Part shown: piece by piece, positions 28,990-37,877 of the stretch | How the letters are laid out: the number at the start of each line of letters is the position of its first letter | Position numbering within the stretch: position 1 is the first letter of the stretch | From: Stenotrophomonas sp. ATCM1_4 | GTDB lineage: Bacteria; Pseudomonadota; Gammaproteobacteria; Xanthomonadales; Xanthomonadaceae | Direction of reading: 5' to 3' | Length of the DNA: 64,000 nt | Assembly (NCBI RefSeq): GCF_004348115.1 | Contig: NZ_QPFB01000001.1 | Span: forward strand, 3,488,028 to 3,552,027 | Position numbers and translations under genes: made by a program | Notes under the pieces: model-generated | The model's database searches: none | What the model saw: the letters and a program-made list of their open reading frames with translations, nothing else | What the model was told of the DNA's origin: nothing

Positions 28990-29043
28990 ACCGTCCCGGC
29001 GCCCGGCCTTGAACCGGCCGGGCTTTGCCCGCAGTCTTGGGGC

Positions 29044-29892
29044 ATGTCTGATACACGCATCACCCTTCCGCACTGGGACGAGCTGGCCACCTTGGCCGAC
29101 GACGCCCTGCCACTGCTGCCGACCGCGCTGCTGATTGCCCGCGACGAGTATCCCGAGCTGGATCCGGCCGCCTACGAGCGCCTGCTGCAGGCCCATGCCG
29201 ACCACCTGCGCGTGGAGGTGGACGCCACCGGCGAGTGGCCGCTGAAGATCGCCGCCATCAACCACCACCTGTTCAACGAGGTGGGCTACAGCGGCAACAA
29301 CGACGAGTACTACGACCCGCGCAACAGCTACCTCAACGAGGTGTTCGAGCGGCGCCTGGGCAACCCGATCTCCTTGGCGATGGTGCAGATCGAGGTCGCG
29401 CGCCGGCTGGGCCTGCCGCTGGAAGGCATTTCCTTCCCCGGCCATTTCCTGGTGCGGCTGCCGGTGGATGACGGCGTGCTGATCATGGACCCGTTCAACG
29501 GCGGTCGCCCGCTCGGCGTGGATGAACTGCGCGAGCGGGCGCGTACCAACCTGGGCGGGCAGGCACCGGACGACAGCGTGCTGGCGCAGATCCTGGACCC
29601 GGCCCCGCACCGCGCGATCCTGATGCGCATGCTGCGCAACCTGTATGGCGTGTACGCCGAGCGCCGGGAATGGGACCGCGCCGCGCGCAGTGCCGACCGC
29701 GTCCTCAAGCTGGCCCCCGAACAGGCCGATGCGGTACGCGACCGTGGCCTGGCCTACCTGCAGCTGGAACATCTGGCCGGCGCCCGCGCCGACCTGGCGC
29801 GCTACCTGAAGATGGAACCGGAGGCCAGTGACGCGGCCAGCATCCGCGACCGCCTGGTCGCGCTGGGCGGCGAGCGCCCCAAACTGCACTGA
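29044..29892 (+). CDS. SirB1-like transglutaminase-fold protein with TPR tail
   Basis: A 282-residue cytoplasmic protein of the SirB1/YchA type. The N-terminal half is a transglutaminase-like fold (NNDEYYDPRNSYLNEVFERR, GLPLEGISFPGHFLVR, MDPFNGGRPL). The C-terminal half has tetratricopeptide-like helices (EWDRAARSADRVLKLAPEQA, LARYLKMEPEASDA). The classical catalytic Cys is not obvious, and the biochemical role of the family is not established. ATG 29044 follows the DUF192 gene by 54 bp. Confidence 0.85.
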   Translation: MSDTRITLPHWDELATLADDALPLLPTALLIARDEYPELDPAAYERLLQAHADHLRVEVDATGEWPLKIAAINHHLFNEVGYSGNNDEYYDPRNSYLNEVFERRLGNPISLAMVQIEVARRLGLPLEGISFPGHFLVRLPVDDGVLIMDPFNGGRPLGVDELRERARTNLGGQAPDDSVLAQILDPAPHRAILMRMLRNLYGVYAERREWDRAARSADRVLKLAPEQADAVRDRGLAYLQLEHLAGARADLARYLKMEPEASDAASIRDRLVALGGERPKLH

Positions 29893-29894
29893 TC

Positions 29895-30044
29895 CCGCAG
29901 GAGCGGCCTCGGCCGCGAAGCCGGTACCGCCCGGAGCTGCAAGCAACGCCAACCCTCCCGAGGAGGTTACCTGCCCACCCGCAGGCCCGCGCCTGCCGTC
30001 ACCGGAGCCACCGCCGGCTCCGCGGCCAAGGTCGCTCCTGCCGG
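29895..30044. repeat. REP doublet (family B)
   Basis: CGCAGGAGCGGCCTCGGCCGCGAAGCCGG at the left and CCGGCTCCGCGGCCAAGGTCGCTCCTGCCGG at the right are inverted REP units about 90 bp apart. They sit between the convergent SirB1-like and rubredoxin genes. Confidence 0.8.
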
Positions 30045-30047
30045 AGC

Positions 30048-30239
30048 TCAGTCCAGCTCGACCATCTCGAAGTCGTCCTTGGTCACGCCGCAGTCCGGGC
30101 AGGTCCATGTGTCGGGCACGTCCTCCCAGCGCGTGCCCGGGGCGATGCCCTCTTCCGGCAGCCCATCGGCCTCGCGGTAGATGAAACCGCAGACGACGCA
30201 CATCCAGTTGCGGAAGGTGGAGGCCGTGGCATCTGACAT
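30048..30239 (-). CDS. rubA: Rubredoxin
   Basis: A 63-residue one-iron electron carrier. The four iron ligands are Cys14 and Cys17 (CVVCG) and Cys47 and Cys50 (CPDCG), with the standard [20 protein letters not shown] and [10 protein letters not shown] segments. It is divergent from thiE. Its redox partner is not encoded nearby. Confidence 0.95.
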   Translation of the reverse strand: MSDATASTFRNWMCVVCGFIYREADGLPEEGIAPGTRWEDVPDTWTCPDCGVTKDDFEMVELD

Positions 30240-30307
30240 CGGGGATAATCACTGCAATGAGAAACGGCGTTGATTGTCACACTCCCGCCGCCGTACCGGT
30301 AGCCATC

Positions 30308-30937
30308 ATGTCCCCAGCTTCTCCCGCCGCCCGCGGCGTGTACCTGATCACCCCCGACGAAACCGACAGCGCGCGCCTGCGCGCGCGCGTGCAGCCACTG
30401 CTGGCCGGCACCACCTGGCTGCAGTACCGCAACAAGGCGGTGGATGCCCCGACCCGACTGGCCCAGGCCACGGCATTGCAGGCGCTGTGCAGCGCGGCCG
30501 GGGTGCCGCTGATCATCAACGACGATGCGGCGCTGGCGCAGCAGGTAGGTGCCGCCGGCGTGCACCTGGGCGAGGACGATGGCGACATCGCCGCGGCCCG
30601 CGCCCTGCTCGGGCCGCAGGCCATCATCGGCGCCTCCTGCTACGACGAACTGGCCCTGGCCGAACGTGCCGCGCAGGCCGGGGCCAGCTACGTCGCCTTC
30701 GGCGCGTTCTTCCCCAGCCGCAGCAAGACCACCTCCCGCCGCGCCAGCACCGACCTGCTGCGACAAAGCGCCGCACTGGGCGTGCCGCGGGTGGCGATCG
30801 GTGGGCTGACCCCGGACAATGCAGGGCCCGTTGTCGAAGCCGGTGCGGACCTGCTCGCGATCATCAGCGGCGTGTTCGCCGAGGATGATCCGGTGGCTGC
30901 GTTGCAGGCGTACCGGCGCTGTTTCCACACTGATTGA
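30308..30937 (+). CDS. thiE: Thiamine-phosphate synthase
   Basis: ThiE joins HMP pyrophosphate and thiazole phosphate to form thiamine phosphate. The 209-residue TIM barrel shows [71 protein letters not shown] and [11 protein letters not shown] use ATG 30308 because the family begins close to [11 protein letters not shown] 30257 is in frame and would add 17 residues. No TPP riboswitch is seen upstream. Confidence 0.92.
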   Translation: MSPASPAARGVYLITPDETDSARLRARVQPLLAGTTWLQYRNKAVDAPTRLAQATALQALCSAAGVPLIINDDAALAQQVGAAGVHLGEDDGDIAAARALLGPQAIIGASCYDELALAERAAQAGASYVAFGAFFPSRSKTTSRRASTDLLRQSAALGVPRVAIGGLTPDNAGPVVEAGADLLAIISGVFAEDDPVAALQAYRRCFHTD

Positions 30938-30965
30938 ATTCACCTGACAGCTGAAAGGCACGGCT

Positions 30966-31090
30966 TTTCCCTTCTCCCGTCGGCGGGAGAAGGTGCCCCG
31001 AAGGGGCGGATGAGGGGAGTTTTTTGCGTTTGTTCGCTGGAAGCCCCCCTCACCCCAACCCCTCTCCCGCAAGCGGGAGAGGGGCTTTGA
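30966..31090. repeat. Inverted pair of family A palindromes
   Basis: CCCTTCTCCCGTCGGCGGGAGAAGGTGCCCCGAAGGGGCGGATGAGGGG and, facing it, CCCCCCTCACCCCAACCCCTCTCCCGCAAGCGGGAGAGGGG. A run of six T at 31019-31026 lies between them, so the left unit could terminate thiE. Confidence 0.8.
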
Positions 31091-31135
31091 ATCCGCGCGC
31101 TTCAACGCTGTTGCAACCTTACAGAGGAGTTACCC

Positions 31136-32428
31136 ATGAACCACGCCCAATCCCACGCCCTGTTCGCGCGCGCCCAGACGCTGCTGCCAGGTGGTGTCAA
31201 TTCACCGGTGCGCGCGTTCAAGTCGGTCGGCGGTGAGCCATTCTTCGTGGAGCGTGCCGACGGCGCCTACCTGCATGACGTCGATGGCAACCGCTACATC
31301 GACTACGTCGGCTCGTGGGGCCCGATGATCGTCGGCCACAACCATCCGGCCGTGCGCCAGGCGGTGAAGAAGGCGATCGACAACGGGCTGTCGTTCGGCG
31401 CGCCGTGTGCGGCCGAAGTGACCATGGCCGAGACCATCACCGCGCTGGTGCCGTCGTGCGAGATGGTGCGCATGGTCAACTCCGGCACCGAAGCCACCTT
31501 GTCGGCCATTCGACTGGCGCGTGGCGCCACCGGCCGCAACAAGATCGTGAAGTTCGAGGGCTGCTACCACGGCCATGGCGATTCGTTCCTGGTCAAGGCC
31601 GGCAGCGGCATGCTGACCCTGGGCGTGCCGACCTCACCGGGCGTGCCGGCCGGCTTGAGCGAACTCACCCTCACCCTGCCCTACAACAATTTCGAGGCCG
31701 CCACCGCATTGTTCGAGCAGCAGGGCAACGACATCGCCGGCCTGATCATCGAACCGGTGGTCGGCAACGCCAACTGCATCCCGCCGCGCGATGGCTACCT
31801 GCAGCACCTGCGCGCACTGTGTACGCAGCACGGCGCGCTGCTGATCTTCGACGAAGTGATGACCGGCTTCCGTGTCGCTCTGGGCGGTGCGCAGGCGCAT
31901 TACGGCATCACCCCGGACCTGACCACCTTCGGCAAGATCATCGGCGGCGGCATGCCGGTGGGCGCGTATGGCGGACGTCGCGAATTGTTGTCGCAGATCG
32001 CACCGGCCGGCCCGATCTACCAGGCCGGCACGCTCAGCGGCAATCCGGTGGCGATGGCCGCCGGGCTGGCGATGCTGCAGCTGATCCAGGAACCCGGATT
32101 CCATGACCGTCTCACTGCGGCCACCGCCAAGCTGTGCGATGGGCTGGAAGCGGCTGCGCGCGATGCCGGTGTTTCGGTCACCAGCAATCGCGTCGGCGCG
32201 ATGTTCGGCCTGTTCTTCACCGATGAGAAGGTGGAAACGTATGCGCAGGCCACTGCCTGCGATATCCCGGCGTTCAACCGCTTCTTCCACGCGATGCTGG
32301 AGCGTGGTGTGTTCCTGGCACCGTCGGCGTACGAAGCCGGCTTCCTGTCCAGCGCGCACGATGATGCGGTGATCGAAGCCACGCTGGTTGCAGCGCGCGA
32401 GGCGTTCAAGGTGGTGGCGGCGGGCTGA
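31136..32428 (+). CDS. hemL: Glutamate-1-semialdehyde 2,1-aminomutase
   Basis: HemL makes 5-aminolevulinate, the first committed tetrapyrrole precursor in the C5 pathway. The 430-residue PLP enzyme shows [53 protein letters not shown] and the PLP-lysine region [22 protein letters not shown] 31136 follows a strong GAGGAG site. The next gene is on the opposite strand. Confidence 0.97.
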   Translation: MNHAQSHALFARAQTLLPGGVNSPVRAFKSVGGEPFFVERADGAYLHDVDGNRYIDYVGSWGPMIVGHNHPAVRQAVKKAIDNGLSFGAPCAAEVTMAETITALVPSCEMVRMVNSGTEATLSAIRLARGATGRNKIVKFEGCYHGHGDSFLVKAGSGMLTLGVPTSPGVPAGLSELTLTLPYNNFEAATALFEQQGNDIAGLIIEPVVGNANCIPPRDGYLQHLRALCTQHGALLIFDEVMTGFRVALGGAQAHYGITPDLTTFGKIIGGGMPVGAYGGRRELLSQIAPAGPIYQAGTLSGNPVAMAAGLAMLQLIQEPGFHDRLTAATAKLCDGLEAAARDAGVSVTSNRVGAMFGLFFTDEKVETYAQATACDIPAFNRFFHAMLERGVFLAPSAYEAGFLSSAHDDAVIEATLVAAREAFKVVAAG

Positions 32429-32463
32429 TCCTGCGGCACGATCTGTAGATAGAGAAACGAAAG

Positions 32464-32616
32464 CCCTCCCTCATCCGCCCTTCGGGCACCTTCTCCCGTA
32501 GACGGGAGAAGGGATGGGGTCAGCGTGAGCGCCAGGGATGCTGCACGATTTCAGTTCGCGATAGACCAAGCCCTTCTCCCGCACGCGGGAGAAGGTGCCC
32601 GCAGGGCGGATGAGGG
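32464..32616. repeat. Two family A palindromes
   Basis: CCCTCCCTCATCCGCCCTTCGGGCACCTTCTCCCGTAGACGGGAGAAGGG (32464-32513) and CCCTTCTCCCGCACGCGGGAGAAGGTGCCCGCAGGGCGGATGAGGG (32571-32616) are inverted copies. They lie between the convergent hemL and azurin genes. No gene is seen in this 219-bp gap. Confidence 0.8.
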
Positions 32617-32647
32617 CCGCTCCACGTGTGCTGCTACCACAGCCCGC

Positions 32648-33097
32648 TCAGCCGAAAATGAGCTTGCCCTTCATCAGTCCCCAATGCCCCGGGAACGAGC
32701 AGAAGAAGGTGTAGTCGCCACCGCGCGTCAGTTTGCTGGTCGCAAAGCGCACCCGGGTGGTCTGGCCACCACCGATGACCGGCGTGAACGCGATCACCCG
32801 TGCATCGTTCTTCGGCAGGTAGCTGTCGGCCAACGTCGCACGCATGCCGGCCGTGGCCACCGGCTGGAAGTCCGGCGTACGGGTCAGCACCCAGTTGTGG
32901 CCCATCGCCGTGGCGCCCAGCTTGCCGGTGTGGCGCAGGGTCAGGTCGACCTGGGTGCAATCGGCGGCAACACGGATTTCCGGCAACGAGAACTGCATGC
33001 GGTCATTGCCCTCGATGGTCACCGCACAGGTGCGGGCCATGGCGGGTGCGGCGGGCAACAGGACCGCAAGGGCCAACAGCATGGAAAATCGCTTCAA
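32648..33097 (-). CDS. azu: Azurin (blue copper protein)
   Basis: A periplasmic copper electron carrier. The best start is TTG 33097, read as MKRFSMLLALAVLLPAAPAMA, because CGGAG lies 6-7 nt before it and the Lys-Arg makes a normal signal peptide. The next in-frame ATG at 33082 has neither. Cleavage after AMA gives a 128-residue mature protein in which Cys3 and Cys26 (disulfide) and the copper ligands His46, Cys112, His117 and Met121 fall exactly at azurin numbering (GHNW; FFCSFPGHWGLMKG). It may serve denitrification-like or peroxide respiration; no partner is nearby. Confidence 0.93.
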   Translation of the reverse strand: MKRFSMLLALAVLLPAAPAMARTCAVTIEGNDRMQFSLPEIRVAADCTQVDLTLRHTGKLGATAMGHNWVLTRTPDFQPVATAGMRATLADSYLPKNDARVIAFTPVIGGGQTTRVRFATSKLTRGGDYTFFCSFPGHWGLMKGKLIFG

Positions 33098-33234
33098 GCA
33101 CAACTCCGTGAATACGTGGGTTGCGGTGATTCTAGGCAAGCTGCGCGGATGGCACCTGCGACGGGATGTCGCAGGGATGCAGGAACCAGCGCGCGCGTCG
33201 ATACTTCCCCTCCATCCTGCCTGCCCCTGCCTTG

Positions 33235-33831
33235 ATGCCTGCTCCCCATGCACTGCTGCTCGACTTCGATGGCCTGCTGGCCGACTACGACCACCGTCGG
33301 TTCCTGCAGGTGCTGGCAACCGCCGCGGGCGTCGAATCACCGCAACTGGATGCCGTGCTGCGCGGACAATCGTTGGAACTTGCCCATGCCCGCGGTGCAT
33401 TGGCCGGCGGGGCATTGCTGGAGGCGCTGAACGATGCACTGGGCAGCACGCTGCAGGCCAAGGACTGGCTGGCCGCACGCCGAGCGGCGAGCACGCCGCG
33501 GCGTGACTGCATTGCCCTGCTCGGTCGCATTCCGGGCCACGTGCGCGTTGCGGTCCTGACCAACAATGGCGCGCTGACGTTGCCGCTCATCGCGCAACTG
33601 CTGCCGGACATCCAGGTGCTGGGCAGCGCCCAGCTAGGTATGCGCAAGCCTGATCCCGCCGCCTATCAAGCCGCCTGCGAGATGCTCGGCTGCCCACCGT
33701 CGCGCACGTTGTTCGTGGATCACCTGTTCCGCAACGTGCAGGGCGCGCGTGCGGCAGGCCTGCTGGCCGATACCGCCTATCACGCGCAGTCGTTGCGGCG
33801 GCTGTTGCGGCGGCATCACCTGCTGGACTGA
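33235..33831 (+). CDS. HAD superfamily hydrolase
   Basis: A 198-residue HAD-type protein. Motif I is LLDFDGLLADYD, motif II VAVLTNNGALT, motif III GMRKPDPAAYQAACEMLG, and motif IV FVDHLFRNVQGARAAG. In motif IV the usual second Asp is His, which is tolerated in several subgroups. Phosphatase activity on a small metabolite is likely; the substrate is unknown. It is divergent from azurin. Confidence 0.85.
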   Translation: MPAPHALLLDFDGLLADYDHRRFLQVLATAAGVESPQLDAVLRGQSLELAHARGALAGGALLEALNDALGSTLQAKDWLAARRAASTPRRDCIALLGRIPGHVRVAVLTNNGALTLPLIAQLLPDIQVLGSAQLGMRKPDPAAYQAACEMLGCPPSRTLFVDHLFRNVQGARAAGLLADTAYHAQSLRRLLRRHHLLD

Positions 33832-33839
33832 TCCCACGA

Positions 33840-33950
33840 CGCAAGAGCGCCTTCAGGCGCGAAGCCGGCGATGCTCCACCGGCAGGAGAACTCGGCTACC
33901 GGAGGGGGCTACCAGCTTCGCGGCCGAGGCCGCTTCTCCCGGTGGCATGG
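33840..33950. repeat. REP doublet (family B, diverged)
   Basis: GCAAGAGCGCCTTCAGGCGCGAAGCCGG at the left and CCAGCTTCGCGGCCGAGGCCGCTTCTCCCGG at the right are inverted REP units between the convergent HAD and argD genes. Confidence 0.7.
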
Positions 33951-33995
33951 ATGCCGCGGCTTGCCCGGGGCATCCAGGATCAACGCCGGCCGTGT

Positions 33996-35225
33996 TCAGC
34001 CGCGCGAAGCAACGTAGGCCGCAATCGCCTCACGCACGCGCTTGAGGCCTTCGGCGACTTCCTCGTCGGTGATGTTCAACGCCGGCACGAAGCGCAGCAC
34101 GCTGGTGCCGGCCTGCAGGATCAGCACCTGCTTCTCGGCGGCAAGGTCCAGCAGCGCGCCGATGTCGGCCACGTACTCGGGCTTGAGCACCGCGCCGATC
34201 ATCAGGCCCATGCCGCGCACCTGCTCGAACACGCCGAATTCTTCGCCGATGGCCTCCAGCCCGGCCTTCAGCGCGGCTGACTGGCGCACTACGTTGGCCT
34301 TGATCTCGTCGGAGGACAGCTTGCGCAACGCCACACGGGCGACCGCCGCAGCCAGCGGGTTGCCGCCGAAGGTGCTGCCGTGTGCGCCCACGCCCATCAC
34401 CTCGGCCACCTTCGGGCCAGCCAGCATCGCGCCGACCGGGAAGCCACAGCCCAGCGCCTTGGCCAGGGTGACGATGTCAGGGGTGACGCCCCAGTTCCAA
34501 TGCGCGAACAGTTCACCGGTGCGGCCCATGCCGACCTGGATCTCGTCCAGCACCAGCAGTGCGTCGTGCTGGTCGCACAGCTCGCGGGCGCGGCGCATGA
34601 ACTCGGCGCTGGCCGGCATCACGCCGCCTTCGCCCTGCACCGGCTCGAACATCACCGCGGCCACGTCGCCGCCGGCCATCGCCGCTTCCAGCGCGGCCAC
34701 GTCGTTGAAGTCCACGTAACGGAAGCCGCCGGGCAGCGGCTCATAGCCTTCCTGGTACTTGGGCTGGGCGGTGGCGGTCACCGTGGCCAGGGTGCGGCCA
34801 TGGAAGCTGCCACGGAAAGTGACGATGAAGCGCTTGTCCGGCGCACGGCCCTGCGCGGTGGCCCACTTGCGCACCAGCTTGATCGCCACTTCGTTGGCCT
34901 CGGCGCCGGAGTTGCACAGGAACACGCGCTTGGCGAAACGCGAGGCCTCCACCAGCTCCTGCGCCAGGTGCAGCGGCGGCTCGCTGTAGAACATGTTGCT
35001 GGTGTGCCAGAGCTTGTCGGCCTGCGCGAACAGGGCCGCCTTCAGGTCGGCGTCGTTGTGGCCCAGGCTGCACACCGCGATGCCGGCCGCCAGGTCGATG
35101 AACTCCCGCCCCTGCGTATCCCAGACCCGCGCGCCCTGGCCACGCTCCAGCACCAGCTGGCGCGGACGGTAGACCGGAAGGTAGTAGTTGGACAGGGACA
35201 ACAGCGGTTCAGCGGCGGCAGTCAT
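33996..35225 (-). CDS. argD: Acetylornithine aminotransferase (class III, ArgD-type)
   Basis: A PLP enzyme of arginine biosynthesis that may also act in lysine synthesis. The 409-residue product has FLCNSGAEANEVAIKLVRKW, VTFRGSFHGRTLATVTATAQ, MFEPVQGEGGVMPASAEF, LVLDEIQVGMGRTGELFAHW and the lysine site TLAKALGCGFPVGAMLAGPK. ATG 35225 opens MTAAAEPLLSLSNYYLPVYR. The frame stays open further upstream, but that part is antisense to the potassium channel gene and is not coding. In xanthomonads arginine is made through acetylcitrulline, so the in vivo substrate may be acetylornithine or succinylornithine. Confidence 0.92.
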   Translation of the reverse strand: MTAAAEPLLSLSNYYLPVYRPRQLVLERGQGARVWDTQGREFIDLAAGIAVCSLGHNDADLKAALFAQADKLWHTSNMFYSEPPLHLAQELVEASRFAKRVFLCNSGAEANEVAIKLVRKWATAQGRAPDKRFIVTFRGSFHGRTLATVTATAQPKYQEGYEPLPGGFRYVDFNDVAALEAAMAGGDVAAVMFEPVQGEGGVMPASAEFMRRARELCDQHDALLVLDEIQVGMGRTGELFAHWNWGVTPDIVTLAKALGCGFPVGAMLAGPKVAEVMGVGAHGSTFGGNPLAAAVARVALRKLSSDEIKANVVRQSAALKAGLEAIGEEFGVFEQVRGMGLMIGAVLKPEYVADIGALLDLAAEKQVLILQAGTSVLRFVPALNITDEEVAEGLKRVREAIAAYVASRG

Positions 35226-35294
35226 GGCGTTCCGGAGGGGTGGGTGTGAAAGCCGCATTGTCCCCCATTCCACGGGCTGCGGCACAATGTACGG

Positions 35295-36158
35295 ATGCGC
35301 CTGTTTTCTGCCCCCCAACTGAACCCCGCCAGCGAGTCCGGCTGGCGCCGCCGCTGGTTCGACATCATCCACCGCACCGACACCCCGCCTTCGCGCCGGT
35401 TCGACCTGCTGCTGGTCTGGGCCATCCTGGCCAGCGTACTGGTGGTGATGGTCGACAGCGTGCAACGCATCCACGTGGCCTGGGCCAGCTGGTTCTACGT
35501 GGTCGAGTGGGGGTTCACCGTGCTGTTCACCGCCGAATACGTGCTGCGTCTGCTGGTGGTGCGGCGGCCGCTGCGCTATGCGTTCAGCATCTGGGGGATC
35601 ATCGACCTGCTGGCGATCCTGCCCTCGTACATCTCCTTCTTCGTGCCCGGCGCGCAGAGCCTGCTGGTGGTGCGCGTGCTGCGCCTGCTGCGGGTGTTCC
35701 GCATCCTCAAGCTGACCCGCTACATCGAGGAAAGCGGCGTGCTGATGCTGGCGTTGTGGCGCAGCCGGCGCAAGATCCTGCTGTTCCTGTCGATGGTGGT
35801 CACCATCGCGATCATCGCCGGCGCCCTGATGTACGTGATCGAGGGGCCAGCCTACGGCTTCAGCAACATCCCGACCAGCATGTACTGGGCGGTGGTGACG
35901 ATGGCAACGGTGGGTTTCGGCGACATCGTCCCGCACACCACGCTCGGTCGCTTCATCACCTCGGCGTTGATCCTGGTCGGCTACAGCATCCTGGCCGTGC
36001 CGACCGGCATCTACACCGCCGAACTGGCCGGCACCATGCTGCGCGAGCGTCGCCAGGACACCCGCGGCTGCGTGGTCTGCGGCCATGAGGGCCACGAGGC
36101 CAAGGCCCACTACTGCAACCGCTGCGGGCATGAGCTGCCCGAGCCGCTGGAGCCCTGA
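35295..36158 (+). CDS. Voltage-gated-type potassium channel with C-terminal zinc-ribbon motif
   Basis: A 287-residue inner membrane ion channel with six transmembrane segments. The voltage-sensor helix has a basic residue at every third position (Arg127, Arg130, Arg133, Arg136, Lys139, Arg142). The selectivity filter is TVGFGD at 205-210. The cytoplasmic tail ends in two CxxC pairs (Cys259/Cys262 and Cys274/Cys277), a zinc-ribbon-like knuckle. The gene is divergent from argD. Potassium selectivity follows from the filter; gating behaviour is inference. Confidence 0.93.
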   Translation: MRLFSAPQLNPASESGWRRRWFDIIHRTDTPPSRRFDLLLVWAILASVLVVMVDSVQRIHVAWASWFYVVEWGFTVLFTAEYVLRLLVVRRPLRYAFSIWGIIDLLAILPSYISFFVPGAQSLLVVRVLRLLRVFRILKLTRYIEESGVLMLALWRSRRKILLFLSMVVTIAIIAGALMYVIEGPAYGFSNIPTSMYWAVVTMATVGFGDIVPHTTLGRFITSALILVGYSILAVPTGIYTAELAGTMLRERRQDTRGCVVCGHEGHEAKAHYCNRCGHELPEPLEP

Positions 36159-36160
36159 GC

Positions 36161-36197
36161 GCCTACCGTGCTTCACGGCCGAGGCCGCGCCTGCGGG
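36161..36197. repeat. Single REP unit (family B)
   Basis: GCTTCACGGCCGAGGCCGCGCCTGCGGG is one REP half between the convergent channel and SDR genes, with no inverted partner. Confidence 0.6.
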
Positions 36198-36202
36198 GTT
36201 GC

Positions 36203-37021
36203 TCAGTCGAGGAACAGGTCCGGCAACAGCGGCCTGGACGGGTCCACCGCATAGCCGGACAGGTCGGTGACACCGGCCTCGGCCAGCACTTCATCGTCGA
36301 TCAGGAACTTCCCGCTCAAGCCGGCCGCCGGGCGGGTCAGCACCGCGTGCGCGGCATCGGCCAGGATCTCCGGGCGGCGGCAGCCGGCCGGGTCCACGCC
36401 GGGAATCATGTTGATCGCGTCGGTGGCGATGATGGTGCGCGGCCACAGTGCGTTGACCGCCACGCCCTGCGGGCCGAACTCACCGGCCAGGCCCAGGGTA
36501 ACGAAGCTCATGCCCATCTTGGCCAGCGTGTAGCCGGTATGCGGCGCCCACCACTTCGGGTCCAGGCTCGGCGGCGGCGCAAGCGTCAGGATATGCGGGT
36601 TCGGGGCCTTGAGCAGGTGCGGCAGGCAGGCCTGCGCGCACAGGAAACTGCCGCGTGCGTTGACCTGCTGCATCAGATCGAAGCGCTTCATCGGCGTGTC
36701 CAACGCACCGCGCAGCCAGATCGCCGAGGCGTTGTTGACGAGGATGTCGATGCCACCAAAGGCATCCACGGTGGCGGCCACCGCCGCGTTGACCTGGTCC
36801 TCCTCGCGGATGTCGCACTTCAGCGCCAGCCCCTGGCCACCGGCGGCAGTCACCGCCTCGGCGGCGCTGTGGATGGTGCCCGGCAGCTTGGGGTTGGGCA
36901 CCGCCGACTTGGCGGCGATGGCCACGTTGGCACCGTCGCGCGCAGCACGCAGTGCAATGGCCAGGCCGATGCCCCGCGAGGCGCCGGTGATGAAAAGGGT
37001 CTTGCCTTGCAGGCTGCTCAT
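36203..37021 (-). CDS. Short-chain dehydrogenase/reductase (HSDL2-like)
   Basis: A 272-residue SDR. The NAD(P)-binding TGASRGIGLAIALRAARDGA lies at the N-terminus with NNASAIWLRGAL further on. The catalytic YxxxK is in GYTLAKMGMS. The segment before it (LAPPPSLDPKWWAPHTG) matches the HSDL2-like subgroup, whose substrates are poorly known and may include steroid- or fatty-acyl-type alcohols. The start ATG 37021 gives MSSLQGKTLFITGASRGIGL. It is divergent from a lipoprotein gene. Confidence 0.88.
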   Translation of the reverse strand: MSSLQGKTLFITGASRGIGLAIALRAARDGANVAIAAKSAVPNPKLPGTIHSAAEAVTAAGGQGLALKCDIREEDQVNAAVAATVDAFGGIDILVNNASAIWLRGALDTPMKRFDLMQQVNARGSFLCAQACLPHLLKAPNPHILTLAPPPSLDPKWWAPHTGYTLAKMGMSFVTLGLAGEFGPQGVAVNALWPRTIIATDAINMIPGVDPAGCRRPEILADAAHAVLTRPAAGLSGKFLIDDEVLAEAGVTDLSGYAVDPSRPLLPDLFLD

Positions 37022-37141
37022 GCGCACTCCAACGGGTAGGAAACCTCCCGCATTATGCCGGTGCATCACGCCTGCGGTTCGACACTTTGCGTTCATGCAC
37101 CATGCCGATACTGGTGCGGCATTCTCCCCCGAGATCCAATG

Positions 37142-37819
37142 ATGAAAACGCTGTACCGCACCACCCCGCTGCTGCTCGTGCTCGCCCTTGCCGCCTGCCA
37201 GAACCGGCAATCGGCCGGCGAAGTCCCGCCGGTGGTGCACGATGTCACCGCACACACCACCGGGCTGGGCAGCACCGGTGGCAAGCTGGACGCCAGCGCG
37301 GTGTGGAATGGGTCGCTTGATGCCTGCCGCAACGCTGCAACCGCCAGCGATACCTGCCTGATCGACACCCTGCGCGCGGGCGGCGCCTCGGCCGCCGCAC
37401 TCACCGCCGCTCGTAATCTGGCCGCGCAGGACAACCCGGGATATGTCAGCGCCTGGCAGAGCGTGGAAGGCGTGGGCGTGGCGACGCTGGAGTTCCCGTT
37501 CCGCGCCAACACCAACGAAGGCACCTGGCTGGTTGACGCCAGCGGCCGGACCGTCGACGTGGACCGGGACGTGCTGGACGACAACACCCGCAGCCTGCCT
37601 GAATACAAGGCGTTCATCGCCGCGCACCCGGACGCGGTCCCGTTCGCGCCGGCCATCGCCAGCGGCAGCGATGCACTGCCCGACGGCGGCGTGCGCCTGC
37701 GTTACCGCACGCCGCTGCGCAGCTGCCACGCCTGTGCCGACGAGGGCATGCTGACCATCGGCTACGACTTCGACGCCAAGCGGAATTTCAGGGGCAGGCA
37801 GTTGGTCGAGCTGCGCTGA
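37142..37819 (+). CDS. Lipoprotein of unknown function
   Basis: A 225-residue putative lipoprotein with signal MKTLYRTTPLLLVLALAAC (Cys19). I do not recognise the family. Four Cys after the lipid anchor are spread as CRNA, TCLID and SCHACADEG, and two of them form CxxC near the C-terminus. The C-terminus resembles domains that end in YDFDAKRNFRGRQLVELR. An ATG directly before (37139) is equally possible. The N-terminal part after the anchor looks unstructured. Confidence 0.7.
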   Translation: MKTLYRTTPLLLVLALAACQNRQSAGEVPPVVHDVTAHTTGLGSTGGKLDASAVWNGSLDACRNAATASDTCLIDTLRAGGASAAALTAARNLAAQDNPGYVSAWQSVEGVGVATLEFPFRANTNEGTWLVDASGRTVDVDRDVLDDNTRSLPEYKAFIAAHPDAVPFAPAIASGSDALPDGGVRLRYRTPLRSCHACADEGMLTIGYDFDAKRNFRGRQLVELR

Positions 37820-37877
37820 GCCCCTTCCGGGCACCGGTGCCGGCCACGCCGGCCGGTGCCCCGTCCCGCGCTGCGGA

